Source: Rhizobium album (GTDB lineage: Bacteria > Pseudomonadota > Alphaproteobacteria > Rhizobiales > Rhizobiaceae). Taken from it: a stretch of 64,000 nt of DNA. Numbering within the stretch: position 1 is the stretch's first letter; every line of letters begins with the position of its first letter. Made by a program: the position numbers and the translations under genes. Under the pieces are notes generated by a model. The model made no database searches. It was given only the letters and a program-made list of their open reading frames with translations, and was not told the DNA's origin. Positions 15,954-25,182 of the stretch are shown one piece after another. Location: NCBI RefSeq assembly GCF_003122325.1, contig NZ_QFBC01000006.1, positions 1 through 64,000 on the forward strand. The letters run 5' to 3'.

Positions 15954-17249
15954 ATGATGAAGAGACGTGCAATGCTACAGGGAGTGATCGGCGCGGGAGC
16001 CGCCGGTACACTTCTCGCCAACATCAACAGCACTGCCCGCGCGCAGGACACGACGCCGATCCCGGTCGGTTCGGCCTTGCCGATGTCGGGTTTTGCCGCG
16101 GCTGACGGCATCGAGTTCAAGAACGGCCTCGATCTCGCCGCCGAAGAAATCAACGCTGCCGGCGGCATTTTGGGTCGGCCGATCGAAATCCACGTCGAAG
16201 ACACCAAGGAAATGGGCGCCGACATCGTCAGCCAGGCGATGCAGCGTCTCATCGACCGCTTTAGCACGCCGGTGCTGATGAACGGCTACAATGTCGGCAC
16301 CAACATGATCGAGATGGACATTGCCGCCGACAATGACGTCATCATGATGCACTACAACACGCTGATTTCGCACAACGAAAAGTTCAAGACCGATCCCGAT
16401 CGCTACTACGGCTGCTTCCAGGGCGACCCGCCGGAATATTGGTACGGCCCCGGCTGCCTCAACTTCCTGAAGACATTGTCGGAAGGCGACAAGTGGAAGG
16501 CGCCGAACAAGAAGATCGCCATCATTCCCTCGGCGAACGAATATTCGATCGTCATCGCCAACGCCATTCGCGACAAGGCGACGGAATACGGCTTCGAAAT
16601 CAGCCTGTTCGAGACCGTACCCTTTCCGACCAACCAATGGGGACCGACGCTCGCCAAGCTGCGCCAGGATCCGCCGGCGGCAATCATCGTCACCCACTTC
16701 CTGCCGCAGGACCTTGCCCAGTTCATGGTGCAGTTCCTGGCGCAACCGATCAACAGCCTGGTCTACATGCAGTACGGCCCGTCGCTGCCGGCCTTCCGCG
16801 AAATCGGCGGCGAAGCCGTCAACGGCGTCATCTATTCGACGGTCGTCGGCTGCCTGCCGGACGATTTTTCCAAGCCGTTCCGCGAAGCCTACCGTGCCAA
16901 GTTCGGCCCGAATTCGGCCTATATCACCGGTTCGCAGACCTATGACGGCTTGTGGATGTGGGCGATTGCGGCAGCCATCGCCGGCGGCCCCAGCGAGCCG
17001 TTCAACAAGGAACAGACGCAGAAGGTGGCCGCCGCGCTGCGCCGCAACGTCTACCGCGGCGTCAACGGCACCTACCGCGCCGATCCGGCCGGCCAGTCGA
17101 CCTATTGCTACCCGACGCAGGTCGCCGACCCGTCGCTCGGCATGCCGCACCAGTTCCTGCAGCACCAGGATTACAAGACCGACCCGAAGCTCATCGCCCC
17201 GGCGCTCTACGCCACCGACAGCTTCGTCCTGCCGCCGTGGTTCAAATAA
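15954..17249 (+). CDS. ABC transporter substrate-binding protein, branched-chain/amide type (431 aa)
   Basis: Type I periplasmic-binding protein. The N-terminus MMKRRAMLQGVIGAGAAG has twin arginines, a hydrophobic stretch and an ARA-QD cleavage site, suggesting Tat export. The fold starts with PIPVGSALPMSGFAAADG, close to the LivJ / UrtA / FmdD group. It would deliver the ligand to the permeases encoded downstream. The ligand is unknown; neighbouring amidase and deacetylase genes favour an amide or N-acyl compound. Confidence 0.88.
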   Translation: MMKRRAMLQGVIGAGAAGTLLANINSTARAQDTTPIPVGSALPMSGFAAADGIEFKNGLDLAAEEINAAGGILGRPIEIHVEDTKEMGADIVSQAMQRLIDRFSTPVLMNGYNVGTNMIEMDIAADNDVIMMHYNTLISHNEKFKTDPDRYYGCFQGDPPEYWYGPGCLNFLKTLSEGDKWKAPNKKIAIIPSANEYSIVIANAIRDKATEYGFEISLFETVPFPTNQWGPTLAKLRQDPPAAIIVTHFLPQDLAQFMVQFLAQPINSLVYMQYGPSLPAFREIGGEAVNGVIYSTVVGCLPDDFSKPFREAYRAKFGPNSAYITGSQTYDGLWMWAIAAAIAGGPSEPFNKEQTQKVAAALRRNVYRGVNGTYRADPAGQSTYCYPTQVADPSLGMPHQFLQHQDYKTDPKLIAPALYATDSFVLPPWFK

Positions 17250-17335
17250 CCACGACGGATAACCATCATCGGTGAATGCGGGTGATGCGGGCCGGAGCTT
17301 TCGGCCCGCAGGCTCTCCGCATGAAGGAGCAGGTC

Positions 17336-18136
17336 ATGAGCGACGATATGGGTCCCATGCTCGTATGCGAAAATGTCGTGAAGCGTTTCGGTTCGCTTGC
17401 GGCGGTGGATGGCGTATCGCTGTCGGTGAACCGGGGCGAGATCGTCGGGATCGGCGGCCCGAACGGCGCCGGCAAGACGACGTTCTTCGATGTCATCACC
17501 GGCATCATCCCGGCGACGGAGGGGCGCATGCGTTTCGGCGATACGGATATCGGCGGGCTTGGCGCCGACCGGATCTGCCAGCTCGGCATGGCGCGGACAT
17601 TCCAGCTCAACGCCGCCTTCGACAGCCTGACGGTGCGCGAAAATGTCGACATCGCCGCCTATTTCGGCCGCGGCAAGCGGCGGATACCGGGTTTTCGCCT
17701 CGGCAACGAGGTGCGCGACCAGACGGAAGAGGCGCTCGCCTTCGTCGGCCTCTCCGCCAAGGCGGACGAGACGGTGGCACAATTGCCCGTCCTCGACCGC
17801 AAGCTGCTGATGATCGCCGGCGCGATCGCTACCAAGCCGCAGATTCTCTTTCTCGACGAGCCCGTCGGCGGCCTCAACGGCGACGAGATCGACCACATCA
17901 TGGCGCTGGTGCTGAAGCTGCGCGACCAGGGCATGACGGTGGTGCTGATCGAGCACGTCATGCGTTTCCTGCTTGCGCTTTCGAGCCGGGTCATCATCAT
18001 GCATCACGGCAAGGTGATCTTCGAGGGGCCGCCGAGCGCCGTTGCCGAGGACCAGACCGTTGTCGAGACCTATCTCGGCGAAGGCACGCAGAAACGACTG
18101 AAGAAGTATTTCGCGGAAGGGGAGACGCAACCATGA
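17336..18136 (+). CDS. ABC transporter ATP-binding protein, LivG-like (266 aa)
   Basis: Walker A GPNGAGKTTFF, Q-loop region with the LivG-type ARTFQLN, Walker B ILFLDEPVGG and the switch His in LIEHVMRF are present. The signature loop is degenerate (VAQLPVLDRKLLMIAGA instead of LSGGQ), a clear departure from LivG. The start at ATG 17336 (MSDDMG) follows AAGGAG with a six-base gap; upstream starts are weaker. Overlaps the next ATPase gene by 4 bp. Confidence 0.87.
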   Translation: MSDDMGPMLVCENVVKRFGSLAAVDGVSLSVNRGEIVGIGGPNGAGKTTFFDVITGIIPATEGRMRFGDTDIGGLGADRICQLGMARTFQLNAAFDSLTVRENVDIAAYFGRGKRRIPGFRLGNEVRDQTEEALAFVGLSAKADETVAQLPVLDRKLLMIAGAIATKPQILFLDEPVGGLNGDEIDHIMALVLKLRDQGMTVVLIEHVMRFLLALSSRVIIMHHGKVIFEGPPSAVAEDQTVVETYLGEGTQKRLKKYFAEGETQP

Positions 18137-18858
18137 CGGCTGCGACGTTACCGCCTGTCCTGAGCCTGAAGAATATCGTCTCCGGTTATGGCGGGCTCGA
18201 TATCCTGAAAGGCATTTCGCTCGATGTCGGCGCCGGCGAATTCGTCACCGTCGTCGGTCCCAACGGGCATGGCAAATCGACCCTGCTGAAGACGATTTCC
18301 GGACTGGTGCCGCTGCGCGCCGGTTCGATCAGCATCGACGGCACCGAGGTCACCGGCAAGCCGCATACCGTCGCCGGCCTCGGCGTTGCGCATGTGCCGC
18401 AGGGCGACATGCTGTTTCCGGAAATGAGCGTGCTCGAAAATCTGCTGATGGGCGCCTATCTGGCACCGGGCAAGGCGGAAATCGACCGCCGGCTCGATGA
18501 GGTCTATACCCTGCTGCCGAAACTCTCCGACCGCCGCCACCAGATTGCCTCGACGCTGTCGGGCGGCGAGCGGCGCATGGCCGGCATCGGCCGCGGGCTG
18601 ATGATGGGCGGGCGTATCCTGCTGATCGACGAGCCGTCGCTGGGGCTCGCGCCATTGATCATCGAACAGATCTACGGCGTCATCGCCGAACTGAGCAAGG
18701 CGGGCCGCACCATCCTGCTGGTGGAGGAAAACCCCGCCCGCGTCGAAGATCTCGCCGACAAGCTGCATCTTCTCGACGACGGCGCGATCGTCTGGTCCGG
18801 CCCGCCGGCCGACCTTCTCGCCCGCGAGGAACTGCTCGCAACCTATCTCGGAGGCTGA
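18133..18858 (+). CDS. ABC transporter ATP-binding protein, LivF-like (241 aa)
   Basis: Second ATPase of the importer. Walker A GPNGHGKSTLL, signature STLSGGERRMAGIGRGL, Walker B ILLIDEPSLGLAP and a LLVEENP switch region in place of the usual His. The start at ATG 18133 is shared with the end of the previous gene (ATGA). Usual LivF length. Works as the partner of the LivG-like subunit. Confidence 0.9.
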   Translation: MTAATLPPVLSLKNIVSGYGGLDILKGISLDVGAGEFVTVVGPNGHGKSTLLKTISGLVPLRAGSISIDGTEVTGKPHTVAGLGVAHVPQGDMLFPEMSVLENLLMGAYLAPGKAEIDRRLDEVYTLLPKLSDRRHQIASTLSGGERRMAGIGRGLMMGGRILLIDEPSLGLAPLIIEQIYGVIAELSKAGRTILLVEENPARVEDLADKLHLLDDGAIVWSGPPADLLAREELLATYLGG

Positions 18859-18861
18859 CGG

Positions 18862-19752
18862 ATGACGCTCGACATTCTCATGTCCATTCTCGTCGCCGGC
18901 ATCACCACCGGCGCCCTCTACGCGCTTGCAACCGTCGGCCTCTCCCTCGTCTGGGGCTCGATGGGCATGCTCAACATGGCGCACGCGGCGATGCTGACCA
19001 TGGGTGGATACGCCGCCTTCACGGTGTCGTCGGCGCTCGGCCTGCCCGTCATCGCCGGTTTTGCTGGAGCAATCGTCATCGGCATGATCGGCGGCAGCCT
19101 GCTTTACATGCTGATCGTCCGCAACCTGCTGAAGAATGACAAGTCGACCTTCGAATCCAACGTCATGATCGCCACCGTCGGCATCGGCATCGCGCTGGAG
19201 AACGCCATCCTGATGATCTATGGCGGACAGCCATTGAAGCAGCCGCTGTCGATCCCCGGCACGCTGATGCTCGGGCCGCTCGCCCTGCCCTACCAGAACA
19301 TCGTCATCATCCTGACCGTCGTGGTGCTGATGGCCTTCATCGCGCTGCTGCTCAACCGCACCCGCATGGGCCGGGCGATCCGCGCCACGGCGCAGAACCG
19401 CGATGCGGCGCAGCTGATGGGTGTTGCCGTCAACCGCGTCTATTTCCAGGTCCTGGTACTGTCCGGCGGCCTTGCCGGCATCTGCGGCGTCATGGTGAGC
19501 TCGATCACCCAGCTGTCGCCTCCGCTCGGCAACGATCCCATGCTCAAGGCCTTCATCATGTGTGTCGTCGCCGGCCTCGGCAACCTGCCGGGCGCAGTCG
19601 CCGCCGCCTTCGGCCTCGCTTTGCTCGAAGCCTTCATCCAGTATGCTGCCGGTGCCCGCTGGGGTTTTCCGTCACTGCTCTTCGTCGTCATCGCCGTGCT
19701 GATCTGGCGCCCGTCCGGTCTGTTCGGCCGCGCCCAGATCCGCCGCCTGTGA
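18862..19752 (+). CDS. ABC transporter permease, LivH-like (296 aa)
   Basis: Inner-membrane permease with about eight hydrophobic segments. The LivH motif is clear: LVWGSMGMLNMAHAAMLTMG near the N-terminus, and RTRMGRAIRATAQNRDAAQLMGV as the cytoplasmic coupling loop. Starts 3 bp after the LivF-like gene and is followed by the second permease gene 9 bp later. Confidence 0.9.
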   Translation: MTLDILMSILVAGITTGALYALATVGLSLVWGSMGMLNMAHAAMLTMGGYAAFTVSSALGLPVIAGFAGAIVIGMIGGSLLYMLIVRNLLKNDKSTFESNVMIATVGIGIALENAILMIYGGQPLKQPLSIPGTLMLGPLALPYQNIVIILTVVVLMAFIALLLNRTRMGRAIRATAQNRDAAQLMGVAVNRVYFQVLVLSGGLAGICGVMVSSITQLSPPLGNDPMLKAFIMCVVAGLGNLPGAVAAAFGLALLEAFIQYAAGARWGFPSLLFVVIAVLIWRPSGLFGRAQIRRL

Positions 19753-19761
19753 GGGGAAACC

Positions 19762-20835
19762 ATGTCGAACCAACCCGTTTCCCGCCCCAACAGCCCGACC
19801 GGCTCGGCAAAGACCGACCTGGCGATTACCGTCGTGCTGATCGCCATCGCCATCGCCCTGCCCTTCTTCGTCGATAGCCGCTACGTCATGGGCCAGATCG
19901 TGCTGGCACTGTTTTATGCGACCATCGCTTCGCAATGGAACCTGCTGTTCGGCTTCTCCGGCATCTTCTCGCTGGCGCAGATGGCGATTTTTGCCTTTGG
20001 CGGTTACGCCACGGCGATGATCTGCTTCTATTTCGGCTGGAACGTCTGGGCCGCCGTCGTTCCGGGCGCCGTCGGCGCGATGATCTTCTCGCTTGCCGTC
20101 GGGCTTGCCTGCCTGCGACTGACGGGCGTCTATGTGGCGCTGCTGACGCTTGCCATCGCCCAGACCATGTACCAGCTGATCGTCACCGACACCGAGTGTT
20201 TTACCATGGTCGGCTCGATCTGCCGGCAGTTCACCGGCGGCGCCGTGGGATTTGCCCGCTTCGGCGAACTCGGCACCCGCGCCCTGCTGAAAGGCCAGTG
20301 GCTGGTGGGCAACTACGCCATCGTCGCCACGCTGTTCGCGATCACGATGCTTTTTACCTATGCGATCATCAAGAGTCCCATCGGCCTCGCCTTCCGGGCG
20401 CTCAAGGATAATCCGGGTTATGCCGTCGCCCGCGGCGTCAACCGTTTTCAGGCGCAGCTGCTGGTCTTCGGCATCTCCGCCTTCTTTACCGGCCTTGCCG
20501 GCGGTTTTTACGCCGCGCATTTCCAAGCGATCGGTCCCGGCATCCTGTCGATGTCGCAGCTGATGTTCATCATCGCCGTGGTCGTCGTCGGTGGCGTCGG
20601 CACCTTCTGGGGTCCGCTGGTCGGCACCGTCATCCTCGTCGCAGCCGACGAACTGATGCGCGAAGCAGGTGAATTCCGCACCTTCGGCCTCGGCATCATC
20701 ATCGCACTTTCCATCATCCTCATGCCGAAGGGGCTCGTCGGCCGCTTGGGCGACCTCGTCCGCTGGAGCCGCAAGCGCGGCCAGGCGGCCCACCGGGAAA
20801 AGCTTGCAGAAAGCCCGGCGCCAGCCGGAGAATAA
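19762..20835 (+). CDS. ABC transporter permease, LivM-like (357 aa)
   Basis: Second inner-membrane permease. LivM features are QWNLLFGFSGIFSLAQMAIF and SPIGLAFRALKDNPGYAVARG (coupling loop), then GGVGTFWGPLVGT. About nine membrane segments, with a hydrophilic N-terminus and a charged C-terminal tail. It completes the five-component importer (binding protein, two ATPases, two permeases). Confidence 0.9.
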   Translation: MSNQPVSRPNSPTGSAKTDLAITVVLIAIAIALPFFVDSRYVMGQIVLALFYATIASQWNLLFGFSGIFSLAQMAIFAFGGYATAMICFYFGWNVWAAVVPGAVGAMIFSLAVGLACLRLTGVYVALLTLAIAQTMYQLIVTDTECFTMVGSICRQFTGGAVGFARFGELGTRALLKGQWLVGNYAIVATLFAITMLFTYAIIKSPIGLAFRALKDNPGYAVARGVNRFQAQLLVFGISAFFTGLAGGFYAAHFQAIGPGILSMSQLMFIIAVVVVGGVGTFWGPLVGTVILVAADELMREAGEFRTFGLGIIIALSIILMPKGLVGRLGDLVRWSRKRGQAAHREKLAESPAPAGE

Positions 20836-20850
20836 ACGTAGAGGGGTTCC

Positions 20851-22434
20851 ATGTACGACACCATCATCATTGGCGCCGGCTCGGCCGGCTGCGTGCTCGC
20901 CAACCGCCTGAGCGCTGATCCCGACCGCAAGGTGCTGGTCCTCGAAGCCGGCCGCGCCGCGCCGATCGCCTCCGACATTCCGTCCGACTGGGTGACGATG
21001 TTCAACACCGGCGCCGACTGGGGATATTACACCGAACCGCAGGCCGGCTGCCGCGGCCGCCGTATCTTTTGGCCGCGCGGAAAAATGATCGGCGGATCGG
21101 GTGCGCTGAACGCGATGATCTATATCCGCGGACTGCCCTCCGACTACGACGCCTGGGAAGCGATGGGCAATCCGGGCTGGGGCTGGAAGGATGTCTTCCC
21201 GGTCTTCCTGCAGTCGGAAAACAATGCCGACATCAAGGACAGCCCCTATCACGGCAATGACGGGCTGCTGCACATCGGCAACGTGCCCTACATCGACAAA
21301 TACGAGCAAATGTGGATCGAGGCGGCTAAGGCGGCCGGCTACGCGTACAATCCGGATTACAACGGCGAAAAGCAGGAAGGCGTCGGCCTCTTCCAGTTCA
21401 CCATCAAGAACGGCGAACGCTGGGGCACCGGCAAGGCCTATCTGCGCCCGGCGCTGGAACGCCCCAACCTGACGCTGAAATCCGGCGTGCTGGTGACAGG
21501 CCTGATCATCGAGAATGGCCGCGCCAAGGGCGTCAAATACTTGGTCGATGGCGTGCCGGAAGTGGCTTATGCCGAGAGCGAGGTAGTGTTGTCTTCCGGC
21601 GCCGTTGGTTCGGCGCAGCTTTTGATGCTTTCCGGCGTCGGCCCGGCCGACGAGTTGAAGGAAGCCGGCGTCAAGCCGGTGCACGACCTGCCGGGTGTCG
21701 GCAAGGACCTGCAGGACCACCTCAACATCCCGATCAGCTTCTACACCAAGCAACCGATCGGCATCGGCGCCTGGACCGACGAGCTGATCTCCGAAAGTTT
21801 TGCCGAATGGCGCGACAAGCGCACCGGCATCCGCACCTCGCCCTGGGTTGCCTCCGGCGGTCATGTCTGCTCGCGTCCCGGCATCGAGCCCGACCTGCAG
21901 CTTTACGGCGCGATCAGCCCCCACCGCGACTATGCCCGCTTCCTCGGCGGCCAGGCCGGCGTCACCGGCCACTCGACGCTTCAGCGGCCGAACAGCCGCG
22001 GCGAGATCAAGCTACGCTCCGCCAACCCGATCGAATATCCGTCGATCGATCCGAAATATTTCGTCAGCGACCCTGACGGCACCGACCTTGCGACCATGGT
22101 CGCCGGCGTGCGCATCAACCGCGCCATCCTGCAGCAGTCGCCGATGAAGGAACTGATCGCCTACGAACTGTCGCCCAGCGCCGAATGCCAGACGGACGAG
22201 GAGATCGCCAACTACGTCCGCGGCCACATGACCACCCTCTACCATCCGTCGAGCACCTGCCGCATGGGCACCGACGCCAGGGCGGTGACCGATCCCGCGA
22301 CATTGCAGGTGCACGGACTGGAAGGCCTGCGCATTGCCGACGCGTCCGTGATCCCGAAGATGGTATCCGGCAATCTCAACGCGCCGACGATCATGGTTGC
22401 CGAACGGGCCGCCCAGATGATCCTCGCCGGCTAG
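20851..22434 (+). CDS. GMC-family FAD-dependent oxidoreductase (527 aa)
   Basis: Flavoprotein of the choline/glucose dehydrogenase family. N-terminal FAD fold IIIGAGSAGCVLANRLS; GMC signature 1 region PRGKMIGGSGALNAMIYIRG; signature 2 SSGAVGSAQLLMLSGVG; C-terminal active-site part HPSSTCRMG and GNLNAPTIMVAERAAQ. It probably oxidises a hydroxyl group of the imported compound or a product. Length is normal. The exact substrate cannot be read from sequence. Confidence 0.88.
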   Translation: MYDTIIIGAGSAGCVLANRLSADPDRKVLVLEAGRAAPIASDIPSDWVTMFNTGADWGYYTEPQAGCRGRRIFWPRGKMIGGSGALNAMIYIRGLPSDYDAWEAMGNPGWGWKDVFPVFLQSENNADIKDSPYHGNDGLLHIGNVPYIDKYEQMWIEAAKAAGYAYNPDYNGEKQEGVGLFQFTIKNGERWGTGKAYLRPALERPNLTLKSGVLVTGLIIENGRAKGVKYLVDGVPEVAYAESEVVLSSGAVGSAQLLMLSGVGPADELKEAGVKPVHDLPGVGKDLQDHLNIPISFYTKQPIGIGAWTDELISESFAEWRDKRTGIRTSPWVASGGHVCSRPGIEPDLQLYGAISPHRDYARFLGGQAGVTGHSTLQRPNSRGEIKLRSANPIEYPSIDPKYFVSDPDGTDLATMVAGVRINRAILQQSPMKELIAYELSPSAECQTDEEIANYVRGHMTTLYHPSSTCRMGTDARAVTDPATLQVHGLEGLRIADASVIPKMVSGNLNAPTIMVAERAAQMILAG

Positions 22435-22531
22435 AACAATTCCAGGAAAACTGCGAAGCGGTTTTCCGCCCGGAATGCGCAAAACACAGAAAACCAGGCT
22501 CGGTAACTGTAATAATTAGGGAGGAAACGCC

Positions 22532-23638
22532 GTGAAGAAGACAGGCTGGAATTTCCACGAACTCTACCTCTGGCACGAGACCGGGCCGGCATCGATGTTT
22601 TTTGCCGCCGGCCTGACGGTCGAGCCGGGCGAGCACGCCGAAAACGCTTCCACCAAGCGGCGTTTCCGCAACCTGATGGAGGTCTCGGGTCTCGTCGACC
22701 AGCTGGTCAAGGTCAATTCCGTCGAGATCAGCGAAGACGATATCGCCCTCTTCCACAACCGCGATTATATTCGGCGGATCAAGGCGGAGAGTGACCATCG
22801 CGGCGGCGAGGCAAGCTTCCTGACGCCCTTCGGCCGCGGCAGCTACGAGATCGCCGTCCTGGCGGTCGGCGGCACGACGGCGCTGATGGACGGCGTCCTG
22901 AGCGGTACGATCGACAATGGTTACGCGCTGGTTCGCCCGCCGGGCCACCATGCCGAGGCCGAACAGGGCATGGGTTTCTGCCTGTTCGGCAACATTCCGA
23001 TCGCCATCATGAAGAACCGGCAGAAACACAGGTTCGACCGCGTCGCCACGGTGGATTGGGACGTACACCACGGCAACGGCACGCAGGCGGCCTTCTATTC
23101 CGACCCGAGCGTGCTGACCATCTCGCTGCACCAGGAACGGCTCTATCCGCCGGATAGCGGCGACCGCGAGGAACGCGGCACGGGTGCCGGCGAAGGGTTC
23201 AACATCAACATCCCGCTGCCTGCCGGCAGCGGCCACGGCGCCTATATCGCCGCCTTCGAGCAGGTGGTGCTGCCGGCGCTTGTCCGCTACAAGCCGGATC
23301 TCATCGTCGTGCCCTCCGGTTTCGACGCCTCGGGCGCCGATCCGCTCGGCCGCATGATGCTGCACAGCGAAACCTACCGCGAGATGACGCGGATGCTGAT
23401 GCAGGCAGCCGATACGCTTTGCGGCGGGCGGCTGGTGATGTCGCATGAAGGCGGTTATTCCGCAGCCTACGTTCCCTATTGCGGACTTGCCGTCATGGAA
23501 GAACTGTCGGGGATCAAGACCCCCATCGACGATCCTTTCCTGCCGATCTTCCAGGGCTATTACGGACAGCTCATTCAACCGCACCAGCAGGATGCGATCG
23601 CCAAGGCGGCGGCGCTGGTCGGGGCCATTCCCGCCTGA
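22532..23638 (+). CDS. Class II histone-deacetylase-like amidohydrolase (368 aa)
   Basis: Zinc-dependent deacetylase fold shared by acetylpolyamine amidohydrolases. Active-site residues are all present: His139-His140 in RPPGHHAEAEQG, Asp177 and His179 in DWDVHHGNGTQ, Asp265 in PSGFDASGADPLG and Tyr309 in SHEGGYSA. GTG start at 22532 after GGGAGGAAACGCC. It ends the amidase/ABC/GMC cluster and is followed by a strong terminator. Bacterial members remove acyl groups from small amines, which fits a catabolic role here. Confidence 0.88.
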   Translation: MKKTGWNFHELYLWHETGPASMFFAAGLTVEPGEHAENASTKRRFRNLMEVSGLVDQLVKVNSVEISEDDIALFHNRDYIRRIKAESDHRGGEASFLTPFGRGSYEIAVLAVGGTTALMDGVLSGTIDNGYALVRPPGHHAEAEQGMGFCLFGNIPIAIMKNRQKHRFDRVATVDWDVHHGNGTQAAFYSDPSVLTISLHQERLYPPDSGDREERGTGAGEGFNINIPLPAGSGHGAYIAAFEQVVLPALVRYKPDLIVVPSGFDASGADPLGRMMLHSETYREMTRMLMQAADTLCGGRLVMSHEGGYSAAYVPYCGLAVMEELSGIKTPIDDPFLPIFQGYYGQLIQPHQQDAIAKAAALVGAIPA

Positions 23639-23665
23639 CTTTGTTGGCACTCATAACGAAACGAC

Positions 23666-23702
23666 AAAGACCGGGGCGGCTGATGCCGCCCCGGTCTTTT
23701 TT
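23666..23702 (+). terminator. Rho-independent terminator after the deacetylase gene
   Basis: Perfect 15-bp stem: AAAGACCGGGGCGGC, loop TGAT, then the exact complement running into a T tract. The A-rich 5' side means it may also stop transcription coming from the convergent ompW-like gene. Confidence 0.92.
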
Positions 23703-23725
23703 CAAGCAGACGCAATATCCGCGTT

Positions 23726-24421
23726 TCAGAAGCGGTAGGTGACGCCGGTTCCGATCAGCCAGGGGTTGAGCTTCGCCTTGCCGGACAGCGACGTGCCGTT
23801 GAGATCGACCTTCCACTTGGGCTCGAGGAAGAGCTTCTTCACGTCGAAGTTCACGCCCCAATGATCGTCGATCATGTAGTCGAAGCCGACCTGCAGGGCG
23901 CCGCCCAGCTTGTTCTCGACATCGAGATTGGAAAAGGCACCGGAACCGGACTGATTGTAGAAAAGCGTATAGTTCACGCCCGCACCGACATAGGGTTTGA
24001 AGGCGCCGAAATCGGTGAAATGATATTGCAGCGTCAATGTCGGCGGCAAAAGCCACGTCTTGCCCACCTTGCCGAGTCCGGCAATCGCCCCATCGGCCTT
24101 GACGTTTGCATAGGTCGTGCCGAGAATCAGTTCGGCGGCGATGTTGTCGGTGAAGAAGTAGGAAATATCGAGTTCCGGAACGACCGTGTTCGAATAGGAG
24201 AGATCCGACCCGGCTATGCCGTTCACAAACCCGGAATCTTCGGTGATGACGCCGAGGCCGCGCACGCGGATCTGCCAGGGGCTTTGGGCCGCCAGATCGG
24301 TTGCCGCTTCCGGCGGCGCCATGCGCTCTTCGAGGTCGGCGGCCAGGGCCTGGTTGCCAAGCAGCATCAGGCCGGCGGCAAGCATCGCTATCCTTGCCCG
24401 TTCCATCCTGTTTTTCGTCAT
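23726..24421 (-). CDS. ompW: OmpW-family outer-membrane protein (231 aa)
   Basis: Signal peptide ending NQALA-AD, then an eight-stranded barrel. OmpW hallmarks are WQIRVRGLGVITEDSG, the VVPELDISYFFTDNIAAEL strand pair, PPTLTLQYHF and FKPYVGAGVNYT, plus the terminal YRF. OmpW proteins form a narrow hydrophobic channel and in enterobacteria are controlled by oxygen. An FNR/FixK-like box lies 68 bp upstream of the start here. Confidence 0.88.
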   Translation of the reverse strand: MTKNRMERARIAMLAAGLMLLGNQALAADLEERMAPPEAATDLAAQSPWQIRVRGLGVITEDSGFVNGIAGSDLSYSNTVVPELDISYFFTDNIAAELILGTTYANVKADGAIAGLGKVGKTWLLPPTLTLQYHFTDFGAFKPYVGAGVNYTLFYNQSGSGAFSNLDVENKLGGALQVGFDYMIDDHWGVNFDVKKLFLEPKWKVDLNGTSLSGKAKLNPWLIGTGVTYRF

Positions 24422-24488
24422 TTCGTCTCTCCGTCAGTCAGACTCGTCTTTGCGGAGCGACTATGGGGCCGGCGGGAGACGTGCTTCT

Positions 24489-24502
24489 TTGCGCTAGATC
24501 AA
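24489..24502 (-). promoter_or_regulatory. FNR/FixK-type box upstream of ompW
   Basis: TTGCGCTAGATCAA (TTGAT-CTAG-CGCAA on the gene strand) is close to the CRP/FNR-family palindrome TTGAT-N4-ATCAA. It is centred about 75 bp before the ompW start codon, a distance compatible with a class II activator site at -41.5. Binding is inferred. Confidence 0.55.
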
Positions 24503-24591
24503 ACGATCCCGCCCAGGGAACGGCATTGAGGCGAGATTCGCGCAGATATTGACAATTGCTCAGTGAAAACAAGGAAAAACGGTAGCGGACG

Positions 24592-25035
24592 TCACGGCGA
24601 ATCCGACTGTCGCCTTGCCGGGGACGGCGCGTTGGCGTCATCCGAAGCCTTGTCCGTGCCTTCCGGAGTCCAGGTTTCTTCTCCCAGCCTCTGGTCGCCG
24701 TTGAACGCCCAGCGGCCTTTCCAGCTCTTGTCCGGCTGCAGCACATATTCGACGATGCCCATCGAATCGCCGGTTCCGAAACCGACCACGAAGCGGCTAT
24801 CCGCAGAGCCGGACGATTGCCCTTCTATGCCGACGCCGACAACCTGCGCGCCGGCGATATCCCATTTAACGGAATAGGCGGCACCGCTTTTGTTCACCTC
24901 GACCTGCCCCGTGTAATGGCTGCCGTCGGAGGGGTTCGTGCCGTTCACCGCATAAACGCCAGTGGGATCTGCGAGGGCCAAACCGGGCACGACGACAAAC
25001 GCCAGGGAAAAAAGCGAGAGGGGACGAAAAAACAC
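24592..25035 (-). CDS. Exported hypothetical protein (147 aa)
   Basis: Signal peptide (LSLFSLAFVVVPGLALA-DP) followed by a compact region of repeated beta strands: DPTGVYAVNGTNPSDGSHY, YTGQVEVNKSGAAYSVKWDI and DKSWKGRWAFNG. The pattern suggests a small periplasmic beta-sandwich or lipocalin-like fold. The C-terminal 20 residues are polar and probably disordered. Lies between ompW and the divergent MacA-like gene. Function unknown. Confidence 0.65.
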   Translation of the reverse strand: MFFRPLSLFSLAFVVVPGLALADPTGVYAVNGTNPSDGSHYTGQVEVNKSGAAYSVKWDIAGAQVVGVGIEGQSSGSADSRFVVGFGTGDSMGIVEYVLQPDKSWKGRWAFNGDQRLGEETWTPEGTDKASDDANAPSPARRQSDSP

Positions 25036-25182
25036 CGCTGTTGCACCTTTCGAACGATTTCCGGGAACATAGTTCAGCCGAGAAAGCCCATCCGATTGAA
25101 AATCGGAGGAAAATTACCAAGATTTCACTTTATCAGCGGCCATCGCCTATGTCACATCCGAATGAAACAAAAGGATGAACGA

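Noticed and set aside
24817-25182. Upstream extension of the MacA-like adaptor to 24817
   Set aside because: The extension overlaps the exported hypothetical gene on the other strand and lacks membrane or domain features; AAGGA before 25183 gives a better start.
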